Assembly: GCA_015067825.1 (NCBI GenBank)
Contig: SVLQ01000005.1
Span: 1-64,000 of the forward strand
DNA from: Oscillospiraceae bacterium
GTDB lineage: Bacteria > Bacillota > Clostridia > Oscillospirales > QAMX01
DNA length: 64,000 bases
Reading direction: 5' to 3'
Below the pieces are notes generated by a model. It was not told the origin of the DNA. It ran no database searches and saw only the letters and a program-made list of their open reading frames with translations. Made by a program: the position numbers and the translations under genes. Positions 1 through 8,069 of the stretch are shown here, in pieces (within the stretch, counting starts at the first letter, position 1; every line of letters begins with the position of its first letter).

Positions 1-25
1 CGCCAAATATCTTTTGATCTAACAT
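1..25 (-). CDS. Start of an unidentified gene, cut by the left edge
   Basis: Only eight codons are visible, reading MLDQKIFG on the minus strand. The ATG is preceded by a strong ggagg ribosome binding site seven bases upstream and by a TATAAT box further up, so this is very probably the true beginning of a gene whose body lies outside the window. It is too short for the ORF track. No function can be assigned. Confidence 0.6.
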
Positions 26-70
26 GTTCTATCCTCCAAGATTTTTTTGAGATAGCTATCTTGTAAGCAT

Positions 71-99
71 ATTATAGCACGAAGCAAATCAACTTGAAA
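71..99 (-). promoter_or_regulatory. Promoter for the left-edge gene
   Basis: A perfect TATAAT at 71-76 (minus strand) has a weak -35 (TTTCAA, 94-99) seventeen bases upstream. It lies about 45 bases before the ATG of the left-edge gene. Confidence 0.5.
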
Positions 100-156
100 T
101 AGTAAGAATATTGATTTTTGTTCACATAATTCTACTCAAGGTTGAATTTGAACCAA

Positions 157-194
157 AAAAAGGAACCGGCAATGAAAAATTACCGGTTCCTTTT
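157..194 (-). terminator. Intrinsic terminator of the ABC exporter gene
   Basis: Inverted repeat AAAAGGAACCGG / CCGGTTCCTTTT with a 13-base loop. On the minus strand the stem is followed by a seven-T run, so it should end transcription of the exporter gene just upstream. It may also work weakly on the plus strand. Confidence 0.75.
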
Positions 195-281
195 CGCCTT
201 TTAAGTTTATAAGTTTCAACCTGCTTTATCGCAGGTACGCCAAGGCAGTCCTTTTTGCTTTGATGAGAAGGTATCGTTTCG

Positions 282-2279
282 TCAGTTCAACGGTTCTTCC
301 CTGTGTCTGCGCGGGCCGCGGTGCGGGTGGTCGGCGGGGACTGCGTCGGGGAGCGGGGTCTCGGTGATGTAGCGACTCGCCTGAACGGTGAAGAGCTCGC
401 AGTATTCGCCTTTGGCGTGCATCAGCTCGGCGTGGGTACCGCTCTCGACGACTTCGCCGTTTTTTAAGACGATGATCTGCGAGGCGGTGGTGGCGCTGGA
501 GAGGCGGTGCGAGACGAAAATCGCCGTTTTGCCTTCGCGCAGAGCGTCGAACTGGTTGTAGATCTCCTGCTCGGCGATGGCGTCGAGCGAGGCGGTCGGC
601 TCGTCGAGGATCAGGATATCGGACTGGCTGTAAAATGCGCGGGCGATCGCGACCTTCTGCCACTGACCGATCGAAAGCTCGGTGCCGTTGGGCTCGAAAA
701 TGCGCATCAGCGGTGTATCGAAGCCGTCGGGCAGGCGGTCGATGAAGCCGTCGGCGTTGCCGCGCACGGCCGCCTCGCGCACGTCTTCGTCGGTGCCTTC
801 GCGGTGGATCTCGCCGTAGGTGATGTTCTCGCGGACGGTCACGGCGTACTTGCCGAAGTCCTGGAAAACGATGCCGAAGAGGTCGTAGTATTCCTTCAGA
901 TCGTAGGTTTTGATGTCCCGGCCGTCGAGGTAGATCGTGCCGGAGGTCGGATCGTAGAGGCGCATCAGGAGCTTTAGGAGTGTTGTTTTGCCCGCACCGT
1001 TCAAGCCGACGAGAACGGTCGTTTCACCGGCGTTCATCGTGAAGTTGACGTTGTGGAGCACCTCGCGCGAGGCACCCGGATAGGCAAAACAGACGTTTTC
1101 AAAGCGCAGCGAGTGGCCGATGCCGCGCGTGAGCGGGGCGGTCTGGCCGGCGGGGAGCGAGCGGACGGTGATCGGCTCGTCCATGAAGGCGATCATGTTG
1201 TCGATGAAGAGCGTGCCTTCGTAGATGCCGGCGGTGGTGGAGATCAACGAGGTGACGGCCGCGGCGATCGAGTTCAGCGCTCCGGTATAGAGCGTGTAGT
1301 CACCGACGGTCAGCGTGCCGTCGTAGACCTGATAGGCGATCGAGAGAAAGAGCAGGCAGTTGACGGTGACCGAAACGGCGGTGAGGCTGATGTGCCACGC
1401 GCCTTCGCCGAAGATCAGACGGCGCAGACCGGCGAAATAGCGCTGGAAGACGGAACGGAATTTGTCGATCAGCGTGTCGCCCAGATCGAGCATCCGCACT
1501 TCCTTGACCATGTCTTTGTTGACCATCAGGCCGGAGAAGTAGTCCATCTGACGGCGGTCTTTCGAACGGCGGCGCATGTACATGACGTTTTTGCGGCGGT
1601 AGATAAAGTTGACGATCGCGCTCGGCAGCGAGAGGACGATGATGATCACCGACGACCACGGGCTTACGGCGGCGAGGACGACGATGTAGCTGACCATCGA
1701 AATCACGTTGCTGACGAGGTGGAAGGTCGAGCTTAAAATCTGGATCGGACGGCGGCCGGCCTCTTGATTGGCGTTTTCCAGCTTTTCGTAGAATTCGGGG
1801 CGGTCGAAGCTGGCGAGGTCAAGATCTCTGGCTTTGCGCATGATCTTGAGGCGGATGTGGTTGGTGACGAGCTCACCGGCAAGCCGCGTGACAAAACTGT
1901 CGATCGAGGTGATCATGCGCGTAGCGAAGGTGACGCCGAAGGTGAGGATCAGGAGCGTTAAGATCAGTGTAAAGCCCGTCTCCAACGTGCCGGCGGCGGC
2001 GTCGACGAGGGCGTTGATCAGGTGCTTGGAGATCAGCGAGGAGACGATCGGCAAAACACCGGACAGCACCGAGAGGATGCACATGACGAACAAGATCCAC
2101 GGCCGCGTTTCCCACACGAGGCGGAAGATATAGAACAGGCGCTTGAAGAACCCGCCGAGCACTTTTCGCAGGTATCCGGGCACTTCCTTGAGCGATTTCG
2201 GCTTGGGAATGCGCTGGTTTTTGTTGGGGTCTTTCATCGGACCCATCGGGCCCATCGGGCCTCCCATCATCGGTCCCAT
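282..2279 (-). CDS. ABC exporter, fused membrane and ATPase domains
   Basis: A 665-residue half-transporter of the type I exporter fold, expected to work as a dimer in the cytoplasmic membrane. The substrate is unknown. A transmembrane region fills roughly residues 50-390. The ATPase domain shows Walker A GLNGAGKTT (about 423-431), signature LSIGQWQ (near 535), Walker B LILDEPTASLD (near 556) and the SHR switch histidine (near 588). The signature has Ile in place of the second Gly of LSGGQ. The chosen ATG has aaggaagtgg upstream; the ORF-track start lies 27 codons earlier, overlaps the promoter and lacks a binding site. The N-terminus is a Met-Gly-Pro repeat (MGPMMGGPMGPMGPM). It is monocistronic and divergent from the sugar operon at 2477. 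Confidence 0.9.
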   Translation of the reverse strand: MGPMMGGPMGPMGPMKDPNKNQRIPKPKSLKEVPGYLRKVLGGFFKRLFYIFRLVWETRPWILFVMCILSVLSGVLPIVSSLISKHLINALVDAAAGTLETGFTLILTLLILTFGVTFATRMITSIDSFVTRLAGELVTNHIRLKIMRKARDLDLASFDRPEFYEKLENANQEAGRRPIQILSSTFHLVSNVISMVSYIVVLAAVSPWSSVIIIVLSLPSAIVNFIYRRKNVMYMRRRSKDRRQMDYFSGLMVNKDMVKEVRMLDLGDTLIDKFRSVFQRYFAGLRRLIFGEGAWHISLTAVSVTVNCLLFLSIAYQVYDGTLTVGDYTLYTGALNSIAAAVTSLISTTAGIYEGTLFIDNMIAFMDEPITVRSLPAGQTAPLTRGIGHSLRFENVCFAYPGASREVLHNVNFTMNAGETTVLVGLNGAGKTTLLKLLMRLYDPTSGTIYLDGRDIKTYDLKEYYDLFGIVFQDFGKYAVTVRENITYGEIHREGTDEDVREAAVRGNADGFIDRLPDGFDTPLMRIFEPNGTELSIGQWQKVAIARAFYSQSDILILDEPTASLDAIAEQEIYNQFDALREGKTAIFVSHRLSSATTASQIIVLKNGEVVESGTHAELMHAKGEYCELFTVQASRYITETPLPDAVPADHPHRGPRRHREEPLN

Positions 2280-2312
2280 AGGAATCCACTTCCTTTTCGT
2301 TCTTTTGCAATT

Positions 2313-2341
2313 ATTATACGCCTTTATTAGGAAAAACGCAA
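2313..2341 (-). promoter_or_regulatory. Promoter of the ABC exporter
   Basis: TTGCGT, 17-base spacer, TATAAT on the minus strand, ending 34 bases before the ATG. It sits back to back with the promoter of the divergent sugar operon. Confidence 0.6.
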
Positions 2342-2398
2342 ATCTTTTAGAGCCTAACAAAATAAAAACGGCACAGAAAAATAAAGTTCGCCGAACGC

Positions 2399-2427
2399 TT
2401 GACAGCGGCGGTCATCTATGGTAGCAT
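2399..2427 (+). promoter_or_regulatory. Promoter of the sugar operon
   Basis: TTGACA, 17-base spacer, TAGCAT, about 50 bases before the start codon of the first gene. The perfect -35 with a weak -10 is a usual pattern for a regulated promoter, though no operator was recognised. Confidence 0.5.
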
Positions 2428-2476
2428 TTACACAAGCACGATCCCCTCTGAAAAACTTGGAAACGAGGTTGGAGAC

Positions 2477-4855
2477 ATGAAGCAGACCACGGAACTGAAA
2501 CACTACGCGATCGGTTTTGACCCGGAAAACGAGCACGCGGCCTTTGCGGCGGGCGTTTTGCAGGAAGAACTGGACAAGCGTACCGGACTGAAATTTGCCT
2601 GCGTTCCGGCAGGAGCGGGTGCGATCGAGCTTTCGATCTCGCAGACACTGGCGCCGGCACCGGAAGGGTATTTTTACGAAGCGAAGGACGGCAGCGTGAC
2701 GATCGCCGGCTACGACCGCTTAGGCATCCTCCACGGCATCGGCCACTTGCTGCGTGAGGCGAACTGGTACGACGGCGGTATTGCCGTCGCCGACGAAACG
2801 CTCTGCACGCATCCCAAGCAGAAGCTCCGCGGCAGCCAGCTCGGCTACCGCAACAAAACCAACGCGTATTCCGCGTGGACCAAAGAGATCTACGCTCAGT
2901 ATATCCGCGAACTGGCGCTTTTCGGCGCGAGTGCGGTCGAATTCCTGCCTCCGCGCACCGACGATAACCCGTCGGCGCCGGTCATGAAATACGAAGCGAT
3001 CGATATGCTCGCCTACACGAGCGAGGTCGCGCACAACTACGGCCTGGAGGTCTGGATCTGGTACCCCAACGTCGTCAAGAATACGAGCAGCTACAAGATC
3101 CCGGCGGAGGGCTATCTGCCCGAAACCGACGACGAAGCCAAAGCGGTCAACGCGATGATCCGCGAAGAAGAAGACTTCCGCGACCGCGACTTTGCGGCCG
3201 TCCCGTACGTCGACCACATTCTGATCCCCGGCGGAGATCCCGGTGAATTGGAACCGGGCGATCTGTTCGCGTTTTCGTCGCGTGTGGCGCGCATTCTGCG
3301 CAAGTATCACCCCAATGCCGGTGTCTGGATCTCGGCGCAGGTGATGAAGAACTCCGACGATTTCAAGTTCCGCTTCTATAGAGAAGTGGCCAAGCGCCCG
3401 GCGTGGCTGACGGGTGTCTGCCATGCGCCGTGGGTGAGCCACACGATCATGGAATGCCGCGAGAGAACGCCGTCGGATATCCCCATCCGTTCGTATCCCG
3501 ATATCTGCCACATGCTCTGCTGCCAGTATCCCGTGCACGCGTGGGATCCGGTCTGGGCGATCACGGCGGGGCGCGAATGCTACAATCCGCGTCCGCGCTG
3601 GCACCGTCAGATGCACCACCTGACCAAACCGTACGCCATCGGCAATCTTGCCTATTCCGAAGGTATCGCCGACGACGTTTCCAAGTTTGTGTGGCTGGAT
3701 GCCGACTGGGACGAATCGATCCCCTACATGAAGACCCTGCGCGACTTTGCGAGCATGTTCATCTCGCCGAAATATGCCGACGAGATCGCCGCGACCATCG
3801 CGCTGTTTGAAGATATTTTCGAAGGCCCGGCCACGGCCAACACCGCCGTGCACGAGGTCTACGCGCAGATGCGCGAACTCGAAGCGCTCTTGAAGGCCGA
3901 ACCGACGCAGCCGGGCTTTGGCGCCGACAGCTACCGTTTCGCGATGCCGATGCTGATGAGCGCGTTCTATTACTACGTCCAGCGCCGCGCGATCCGCGAC
4001 AAAGCCGTCTACGAAGGGCTGTGGCACGGTCTCGATACGGCTACGGATGCCGATGCGTTTGCGGCGAAGATGCGCGTGCGTCTGGCCGAGACCGAGACCA
4101 CGCCCGATGCCGATCTGAAGGCCGAGCTTTGGGCGCTGGCGGACGTCTGTTGGGAAAAGATCTGCTGGAAGCTCTCGACGACCAAACACTTCTCGCCCGA
4201 TTATTCCCGCGGCGGCTTCCTGGATACCGCCGATATCCCGCTCTGTAACGCCTGGTGGCTGAAAGCGCGGCTGGAGGATCTCGCCAACTACGAAACGCAG
4301 GAAGAAAAGCTCGCGTATCTGAAACGCCTGCGCGATTACAAAAAAGCAGGCCCGGGCGGCAAGTACATCTCGTTTGGCGAGCCGGAGTCGATGCACTACC
4401 TGCGGATGCCCAAAACGTGGTGGGAAGAACCGGAAGCGATCACGATCCCGCGCATCGAGCACCACGTCGGGCCGTTTGCACCGGAAAAGAATACGCCGGA
4501 CAACCCGAAGCTGAAGATGACGATGCTGGAACGCGTCTCCTCGATCCTCGGCTACTATCATGCACCGGTGACGCTTGCGATCGACGGGCTGGTGCCCGGC
4601 GCGGCGTACGAAGTGCGCATCGTGTTCCCCATGCGCTTTAACTGGGAAGGTCAGGAGAATATCCCGACGTATCTCGTCGTCAACGGCCAGCGTCTGGAAG
4701 CACTCGGCTGCCTGACCGACGATCCGTGGGTCTACCGTTACGCGATGCCGGCCGGCATGGTCAGCGAAGCGGGCACGGTGGAGATCTCGATCGAACGCGA
4801 CGAGGGCCCGCGCGGCTCCGGCGCAAGCGAGATCTGGATGCTCCTGCAGAAATAA
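2477..4855 (+). CDS. Putative glycoside hydrolase, GH20/GH67-like fold
   Basis: A 792-residue protein without signal peptide, so probably cytoplasmic. Residues 1-120 resemble the small alpha/beta domain that precedes the barrel in GH20 and GH67 enzymes (YDRLGILHGIGHLLR). Residues about 125-480 look like a TIM barrel, with RGSQLGYRNKTNAY at its beginning and YSEGIADDVSKFVW near its end. A helical region and a C-terminal beta domain follow. Substrate and catalytic residues cannot be fixed from sequence alone. The ATG at 2477 follows gttggag; the upstream in-frame ATG lies inside the promoter. It heads an operon with a sugar isomerase and a GH4-like enzyme, suggesting that it releases a sugar, perhaps a uronic acid, that the next two process. 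An inactive or non-glycosidase role is possible. Confidence 0.55.
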   Translation: MKQTTELKHYAIGFDPENEHAAFAAGVLQEELDKRTGLKFACVPAGAGAIELSISQTLAPAPEGYFYEAKDGSVTIAGYDRLGILHGIGHLLREANWYDGGIAVADETLCTHPKQKLRGSQLGYRNKTNAYSAWTKEIYAQYIRELALFGASAVEFLPPRTDDNPSAPVMKYEAIDMLAYTSEVAHNYGLEVWIWYPNVVKNTSSYKIPAEGYLPETDDEAKAVNAMIREEEDFRDRDFAAVPYVDHILIPGGDPGELEPGDLFAFSSRVARILRKYHPNAGVWISAQVMKNSDDFKFRFYREVAKRPAWLTGVCHAPWVSHTIMECRERTPSDIPIRSYPDICHMLCCQYPVHAWDPVWAITAGRECYNPRPRWHRQMHHLTKPYAIGNLAYSEGIADDVSKFVWLDADWDESIPYMKTLRDFASMFISPKYADEIAATIALFEDIFEGPATANTAVHEVYAQMRELEALLKAEPTQPGFGADSYRFAMPMLMSAFYYYVQRRAIRDKAVYEGLWHGLDTATDADAFAAKMRVRLAETETTPDADLKAELWALADVCWEKICWKLSTTKHFSPDYSRGGFLDTADIPLCNAWWLKARLEDLANYETQEEKLAYLKRLRDYKKAGPGGKYISFGEPESMHYLRMPKTWWEEPEAITIPRIEHHVGPFAPEKNTPDNPKLKMTMLERVSSILGYYHAPVTLAIDGLVPGAAYEVRIVFPMRFNWEGQENIPTYLVVNGQRLEALGCLTDDPWVYRYAMPAGMVSEAGTVEISIERDEGPRGSGASEIWMLLQK

Positions 4856-4887
4856 CGCGAACATATATAGAGAAAGGTGAGAAAACC

Positions 4888-5751
4888 ATGAGCAAGTTCA
4901 TCATCTCCGGTTTTGCCGACGAAATTGATCCCTATCTGAACAAACAAATGGACGTTCTGGACCCGCTTGGGATCCGCTACATCGAGATCCGCGGTGCCGA
5001 TGCCAAAAATATCTCCACCGTGACCGAGGCCGAAGCGCACGAAATGCACGCGCGTCTCTCTGCCCGCGGCTATAAGATCAGCGCCATCGGCTCGCCGATC
5101 GGCAAAATGAAGCCCGACGGCGATTTCGACGAGCACCTCGCGCTCTTCAAAAACTGCCTGAATCTGGCGAAGATCTTTGAAGCGCCGTATATCCGTATGT
5201 TCAGCTTCTACCCGGCCGCCGGCGAAGATCTGACGAAGTTCCGCGACGTTGTTCTAAAGCGTTGGGAACTCTTCCTCAAACTGGCCGAGGGTACGGGCGT
5301 GACGCTGCTGCACGAAAACGAAAAAGATATCTACGGCGACATGCCCGAACGCTGCCTCGACCTCGCCGAAACGCTCGGCATCGGTCTTATCTTTGACCCC
5401 GCAAACTTCATCCAGTCGGGCGCGACGACCTATCCCGATGCGTTCCATATGCTCAAAAAGCATATCCGCTATATGCACGTCAAAGACGCACTCGCCGAAA
5501 ACGGCAGCGTCCGTCCGGCCGGCTACGGCGATGCGCAGCTCGGCAAGATCCTCTCGGAACTGAACGAAGACGGCTTCGAAGGCTTCCTGTCGCTGGAACC
5601 GCACCTCGGCCATTTCCACGGCTTTGCCGAACTCGAACCGGCGTCGAAGACCAACATGATGGAAGAAGGCGGCCCGAAGTCCTATACGATCGCGGCCGAA
5701 TCGCTCATCAAGCTGATGCGCTCGGTCGGCATCGAACCGAGCTTCTGCTGA
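4888..5751 (+). CDS. Sugar phosphate isomerase/epimerase-like protein
   Basis: A 287-residue protein of the xylose-isomerase-like TIM barrel family (AP endonuclease 2 superfamily), which isomerises or epimerises ketoses and inosose-type compounds using a divalent metal. Family-like elements are LLHENEKDIYG near the middle (metal-binding Glu), LIFDPANFIQSG and YMHVKDAL (metal-binding Asp and His) and SLEPHL near the end. The start MSKFIISGFADE follows agaaaggtgag; the longer ORF in the track overlaps the upstream gene. It lies 32 bases after the glycosidase-like gene and 51 before the GH4-like gene, so all three are probably cotranscribed. The substrate is unknown. Confidence 0.75.
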   Translation: MSKFIISGFADEIDPYLNKQMDVLDPLGIRYIEIRGADAKNISTVTEAEAHEMHARLSARGYKISAIGSPIGKMKPDGDFDEHLALFKNCLNLAKIFEAPYIRMFSFYPAAGEDLTKFRDVVLKRWELFLKLAEGTGVTLLHENEKDIYGDMPERCLDLAETLGIGLIFDPANFIQSGATTYPDAFHMLKKHIRYMHVKDALAENGSVRPAGYGDAQLGKILSELNEDGFEGFLSLEPHLGHFHGFAELEPASKTNMMEEGGPKSYTIAAESLIKLMRSVGIEPSFC

Positions 5752-5802
5752 AGAAAACCCTGAAAAGTAAAAAATAACAGAGAAACACACGGAGGAATTG
5801 AC

Positions 5803-7077
5803 ATGAAAACACCGAAAATCGTCTTTATCGGCGCAGGCAGCATGTCCTTTGGCGTTCCTACGTTCCGCGATATTTTCTGCAACGAAAAGCTGACGGGCGC
5901 GACGCTCTCGCTCGTCGACATCAACCCCGAAAACCTGGATCGGATGTACGCGCTGGCGCTGAAAATGAACGAAGTCAGCGGCAGGGGACTGAAGATCGAA
6001 AAAACGACCGAACGCAGAGACGTTCTGGCCGGTGCCGACTTCGTCATCAACAGCCTTGCGATCGAACGCTGCGAACTCTGGAAGCACGATTTCCGCGTGC
6101 CGCAGAAGTATGGCGTGCGCCATACGCTCGGCGAAAACGGCGGCCCCGGTGCGCTCTTCTTCACGATGCGCACGCTGCCGGTCATTCTGGACATCATGCG
6201 CGATATGGAAGAGCTCTGCCCGAACGCGTGGTTCTTAAACTTCTCCAACCCCGAAACGCGCGTCGTCCTCGGCGTCAATATGTACTCGAAGATCAAGTGC
6301 ATCGGCCTCTGCCACGGCATTTTCATGGCGCGCGAAGATATCGCCCGGATCCTCGGCCGCTCCGATAAAGAAATCGAGGTCTTTGGCGCGGGTATGAACC
6401 ACTTCCAGTGGATCATGTCGATCCGCGACAAAGCCACCGGCGAAGACCTGTACCCCGAATTCCGCGAAAAAGAAGCGGCCTACGATCCGACCTTCCGCCC
6501 GTACAGCCGCCGTATGTTCCACTTCTTCGGCCTCTATCCGTCCTGCTCCGACGACCATATGGCCGAATATCAGTCCTACGGCTACGAAGCCGGCGAAGAA
6601 GGCTACAACTTCGACGGCGACGAACAGGATCGCGTGCGGATGCGCCGTCAGATCGCCGAAGTGCTCGATGGCACGCGTGACGTGCGCGAGTGGCTCCGCC
6701 CCTCCGGCGAACAGGCGATCGAGGTCATCACCGGTATCTTCTTCAACGAACGGAAGTACATTCCCTCGGCGATCGTCTACAACGATGGCGCGATCAGCCA
6801 GCTCCCGGACGACGTCGCGGTCGAATCGCCGATCATGGTCGATGCCGACGGCGTGCACAAGATCAATGTGCGCGGCTTGCCCGACGGCGTGATCGGCCTC
6901 TTGAATATGCAGGTCTCGGCCCAACGCCTTTCGGTGCGTGCGGCCGCGCAGGGCAGCAAAGAAATCGCGCTGCAGGCGCTCCTTTGCGACCCGGTGATCA
7001 CGAGCTCGTTTGCCGCGGAAAAGATCGTCGACGAGCTGTACGAGATCAATAAGCCGTATATCCGCCGCTGCATTTGA
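5803..7077 (+). CDS. Glycoside hydrolase family 4-like enzyme
   Basis: A 424-residue protein with the GH4 plan: an N-terminal NAD-binding motif GAGSMSFG (residues 10-17), an acidic residue at the end of strand 2 (VDINPE), [10 protein letters not shown] (109-118), NFSNPE (146-151), the metal site CHG (170-172) and NHF (199-201). GH4 enzymes cleave alpha- or beta-glycosides by a redox mechanism that oxidises C3 transiently and needs NAD and Mn. The Cys-His-Gly form resembles the alpha-glucosidase and alpha-galacturonidase branches more than the 6-phospho-glycosidases, but the exact sugar is not determined. ATG with cggaggaatt upstream. Last gene of the operon. Confidence 0.8.
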   Translation: MKTPKIVFIGAGSMSFGVPTFRDIFCNEKLTGATLSLVDINPENLDRMYALALKMNEVSGRGLKIEKTTERRDVLAGADFVINSLAIERCELWKHDFRVPQKYGVRHTLGENGGPGALFFTMRTLPVILDIMRDMEELCPNAWFLNFSNPETRVVLGVNMYSKIKCIGLCHGIFMAREDIARILGRSDKEIEVFGAGMNHFQWIMSIRDKATGEDLYPEFREKEAAYDPTFRPYSRRMFHFFGLYPSCSDDHMAEYQSYGYEAGEEGYNFDGDEQDRVRMRRQIAEVLDGTRDVREWLRPSGEQAIEVITGIFFNERKYIPSAIVYNDGAISQLPDDVAVESPIMVDADGVHKINVRGLPDGVIGLLNMQVSAQRLSVRAAAQGSKEIALQALLCDPVITSSFAAEKIVDELYEINKPYIRRCI

Positions 7078-7100
7078 GAGGAAAATTGAATTTTCCTCTT
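7077..7100 (+). terminator. Weak inverted repeat after the sugar operon
   Basis: GAGGAAAATT / AATTTTCCTC forms a short A/T-rich hairpin right after the stop codon of the GH4-like gene and touches the -35 of the T-box promoter. It has hardly any T run, so termination here would be inefficient. Confidence 0.3.
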
Positions 7101-7127
7101 GACAAGTGTCGGTAAGGGTGCTATAAT
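7099..7127 (+). promoter_or_regulatory. Consensus promoter of the T-box transcript
   Basis: Perfect TTGACA, 17-base spacer, perfect TATAAT. Strong constitutive initiation is what a transcript controlled by attenuation needs. Confidence 0.85.
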
Positions 7128-7139
7128 ACAGAAAATATT

Positions 7140-7430
7140 TTTTGATGCGATGAACAAGAGGAGTAACTGCCGGGAACGGTTCAGAGAGGGTGCGGTCGGC
7201 AAGCCTGCCGGGTGCGAGCCGCCCTATCGGGAAAAGCAGTGAAGGTCGCTTGTGAGCATTCCGGGCTGAAATCTGACGGACGGTAAGCGCGGGACGGGTG
7301 CTCCCGTTACAGGGCAGAGGTTAGATTGACCTTGCAGAGTGTGCGGCATGCCGTAAATTTGGGTGGTACCGCGGGTTTTGTTTTCAAACGCCCGTCCCGA
7401 GTAAAATCGAGGACGGGCGTTATTATTTTT
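7140..7430 (+). promoter_or_regulatory. T-box riboswitch, specifier GTC (valine)
   Basis: The leader has the AGAGAG element of stem I (7177-7182), the T-box core GGGTGGTACCGCGG (7361-7374) and a terminator stem ACGCCCGTCC / GGACGGGCGT followed by TATTATTTTT. The specifier was read by aligning GAA-G-GTC-GCTTG-TGAGC with the tyrosine T-box of this same window, GAA-A-TAC-ATCCC-CGAGC, which places GTC (valine) at 7245-7247. The T of TGGT in the antiterminator bulge would pair with an A discriminator base, as in tRNA-Val. Uncharged tRNA should allow readthrough into the HTH-cupin and ligase genes. The T-box call is secure; the amino acid is an alignment-based reading. Confidence 0.92.
7388..7430 (+). 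terminator. Attenuator hairpin of the T-box
   Basis: Ten-base-pair G/C-rich stem with a 13-base loop, followed by a T-rich tract. It is the off state of the riboswitch and ends 47 bases before the HTH-cupin start codon. Confidence 0.85.
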
Positions 7431-7477
7431 ATCCGCCGAAAGATGGATCCGATATATTTTGAAGGAGGCTGGATTTT

Positions 7478-8035
7478 GTGTCTGACCGAGTAAGAGAAAT
7501 TGCCGAACGACTGAAGACGATGCGCGAGATCGCGGGATTATCGGTAGAGGAGCTGGGCGAACGCCTGACGATCACGACCGAAGCATATGCGGAAATGGAA
7601 GCCGGGGAAGTCGATATTCCCATCAGCGTGCTTTGTGAAGCTGCCGATATCTTCGGGATCTCCGTCACCGAGCTGCTGACGGGCGACCGCGCCAAGCTGA
7701 AGATGTACTCTGTTGTCCGCAAGGGCAGGGGAATCGGTGTCGAGCGCACGGCCGGTTACAGCTACTCGGCGCTGGCGCACGGTTTTGCCGACCGCAAGGT
7801 AGAACCGCTGCTGGTAACGATCGAACCCAAATCGGAGACCGCCGAGCTGCATATGAACACGCACAGCGGCCACGAATACCATTACTGCCTGGAAGGCGAG
7901 ATGCGCCTCTACATCGGCGGTCACGAGCTGACGATCCGCGAGGGCGACTCCGTTTATTTTGATTCCAAATATCCGCACGCGATGCGCGCGTTGAGCGATA
8001 AACCGGTCAAGCTGATCGTTATCGTCATCAAGTGA
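7478..8035 (+). CDS. HTH-cupin transcriptional regulator
   Basis: A 185-residue protein with an XRE-type helix-turn-helix at residues 8-62 and a small C-terminal cupin barrel at about 105-182. The cupin has the motif HSGHEYHYCLEGEMRLYIGG and a second one, GDSVYFDSKYPHAM, which could bind a metal or an organic ligand. Such proteins usually sense a small acid or amine and regulate the adjacent pathway. The start is GTG with gaaggagg ten bases upstream. The gene lies between a T-box and the acyl-CoA ligase gene, 34 bases from the latter, so it probably regulates or senses the substrate of that ligase. Confidence 0.85.
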   Translation: MSDRVREIAERLKTMREIAGLSVEELGERLTITTEAYAEMEAGEVDIPISVLCEAADIFGISVTELLTGDRAKLKMYSVVRKGRGIGVERTAGYSYSALAHGFADRKVEPLLVTIEPKSETAELHMNTHSGHEYHYCLEGEMRLYIGGHELTIREGDSVYFDSKYPHAMRALSDKPVKLIVIVIK

Positions 8036-8069
8036 TCGCCAACGAAACTCTATAATAACGAGGCTTACT

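Noticed and set aside
2720-4864. 714-residue minus-strand ORF
   Set aside because: Antisense to the glycosidase-like gene; no ribosome binding site and improbable composition.
7244-7247. Reading the first T-box as glycine (GGT at 7244-7246)
   Set aside because: The spacing to the TGAGC element agrees with GTC when aligned with the tyrosine T-box in this window, and the T in the TGGT bulge disfavours tRNA-Gly, whose discriminator is U.
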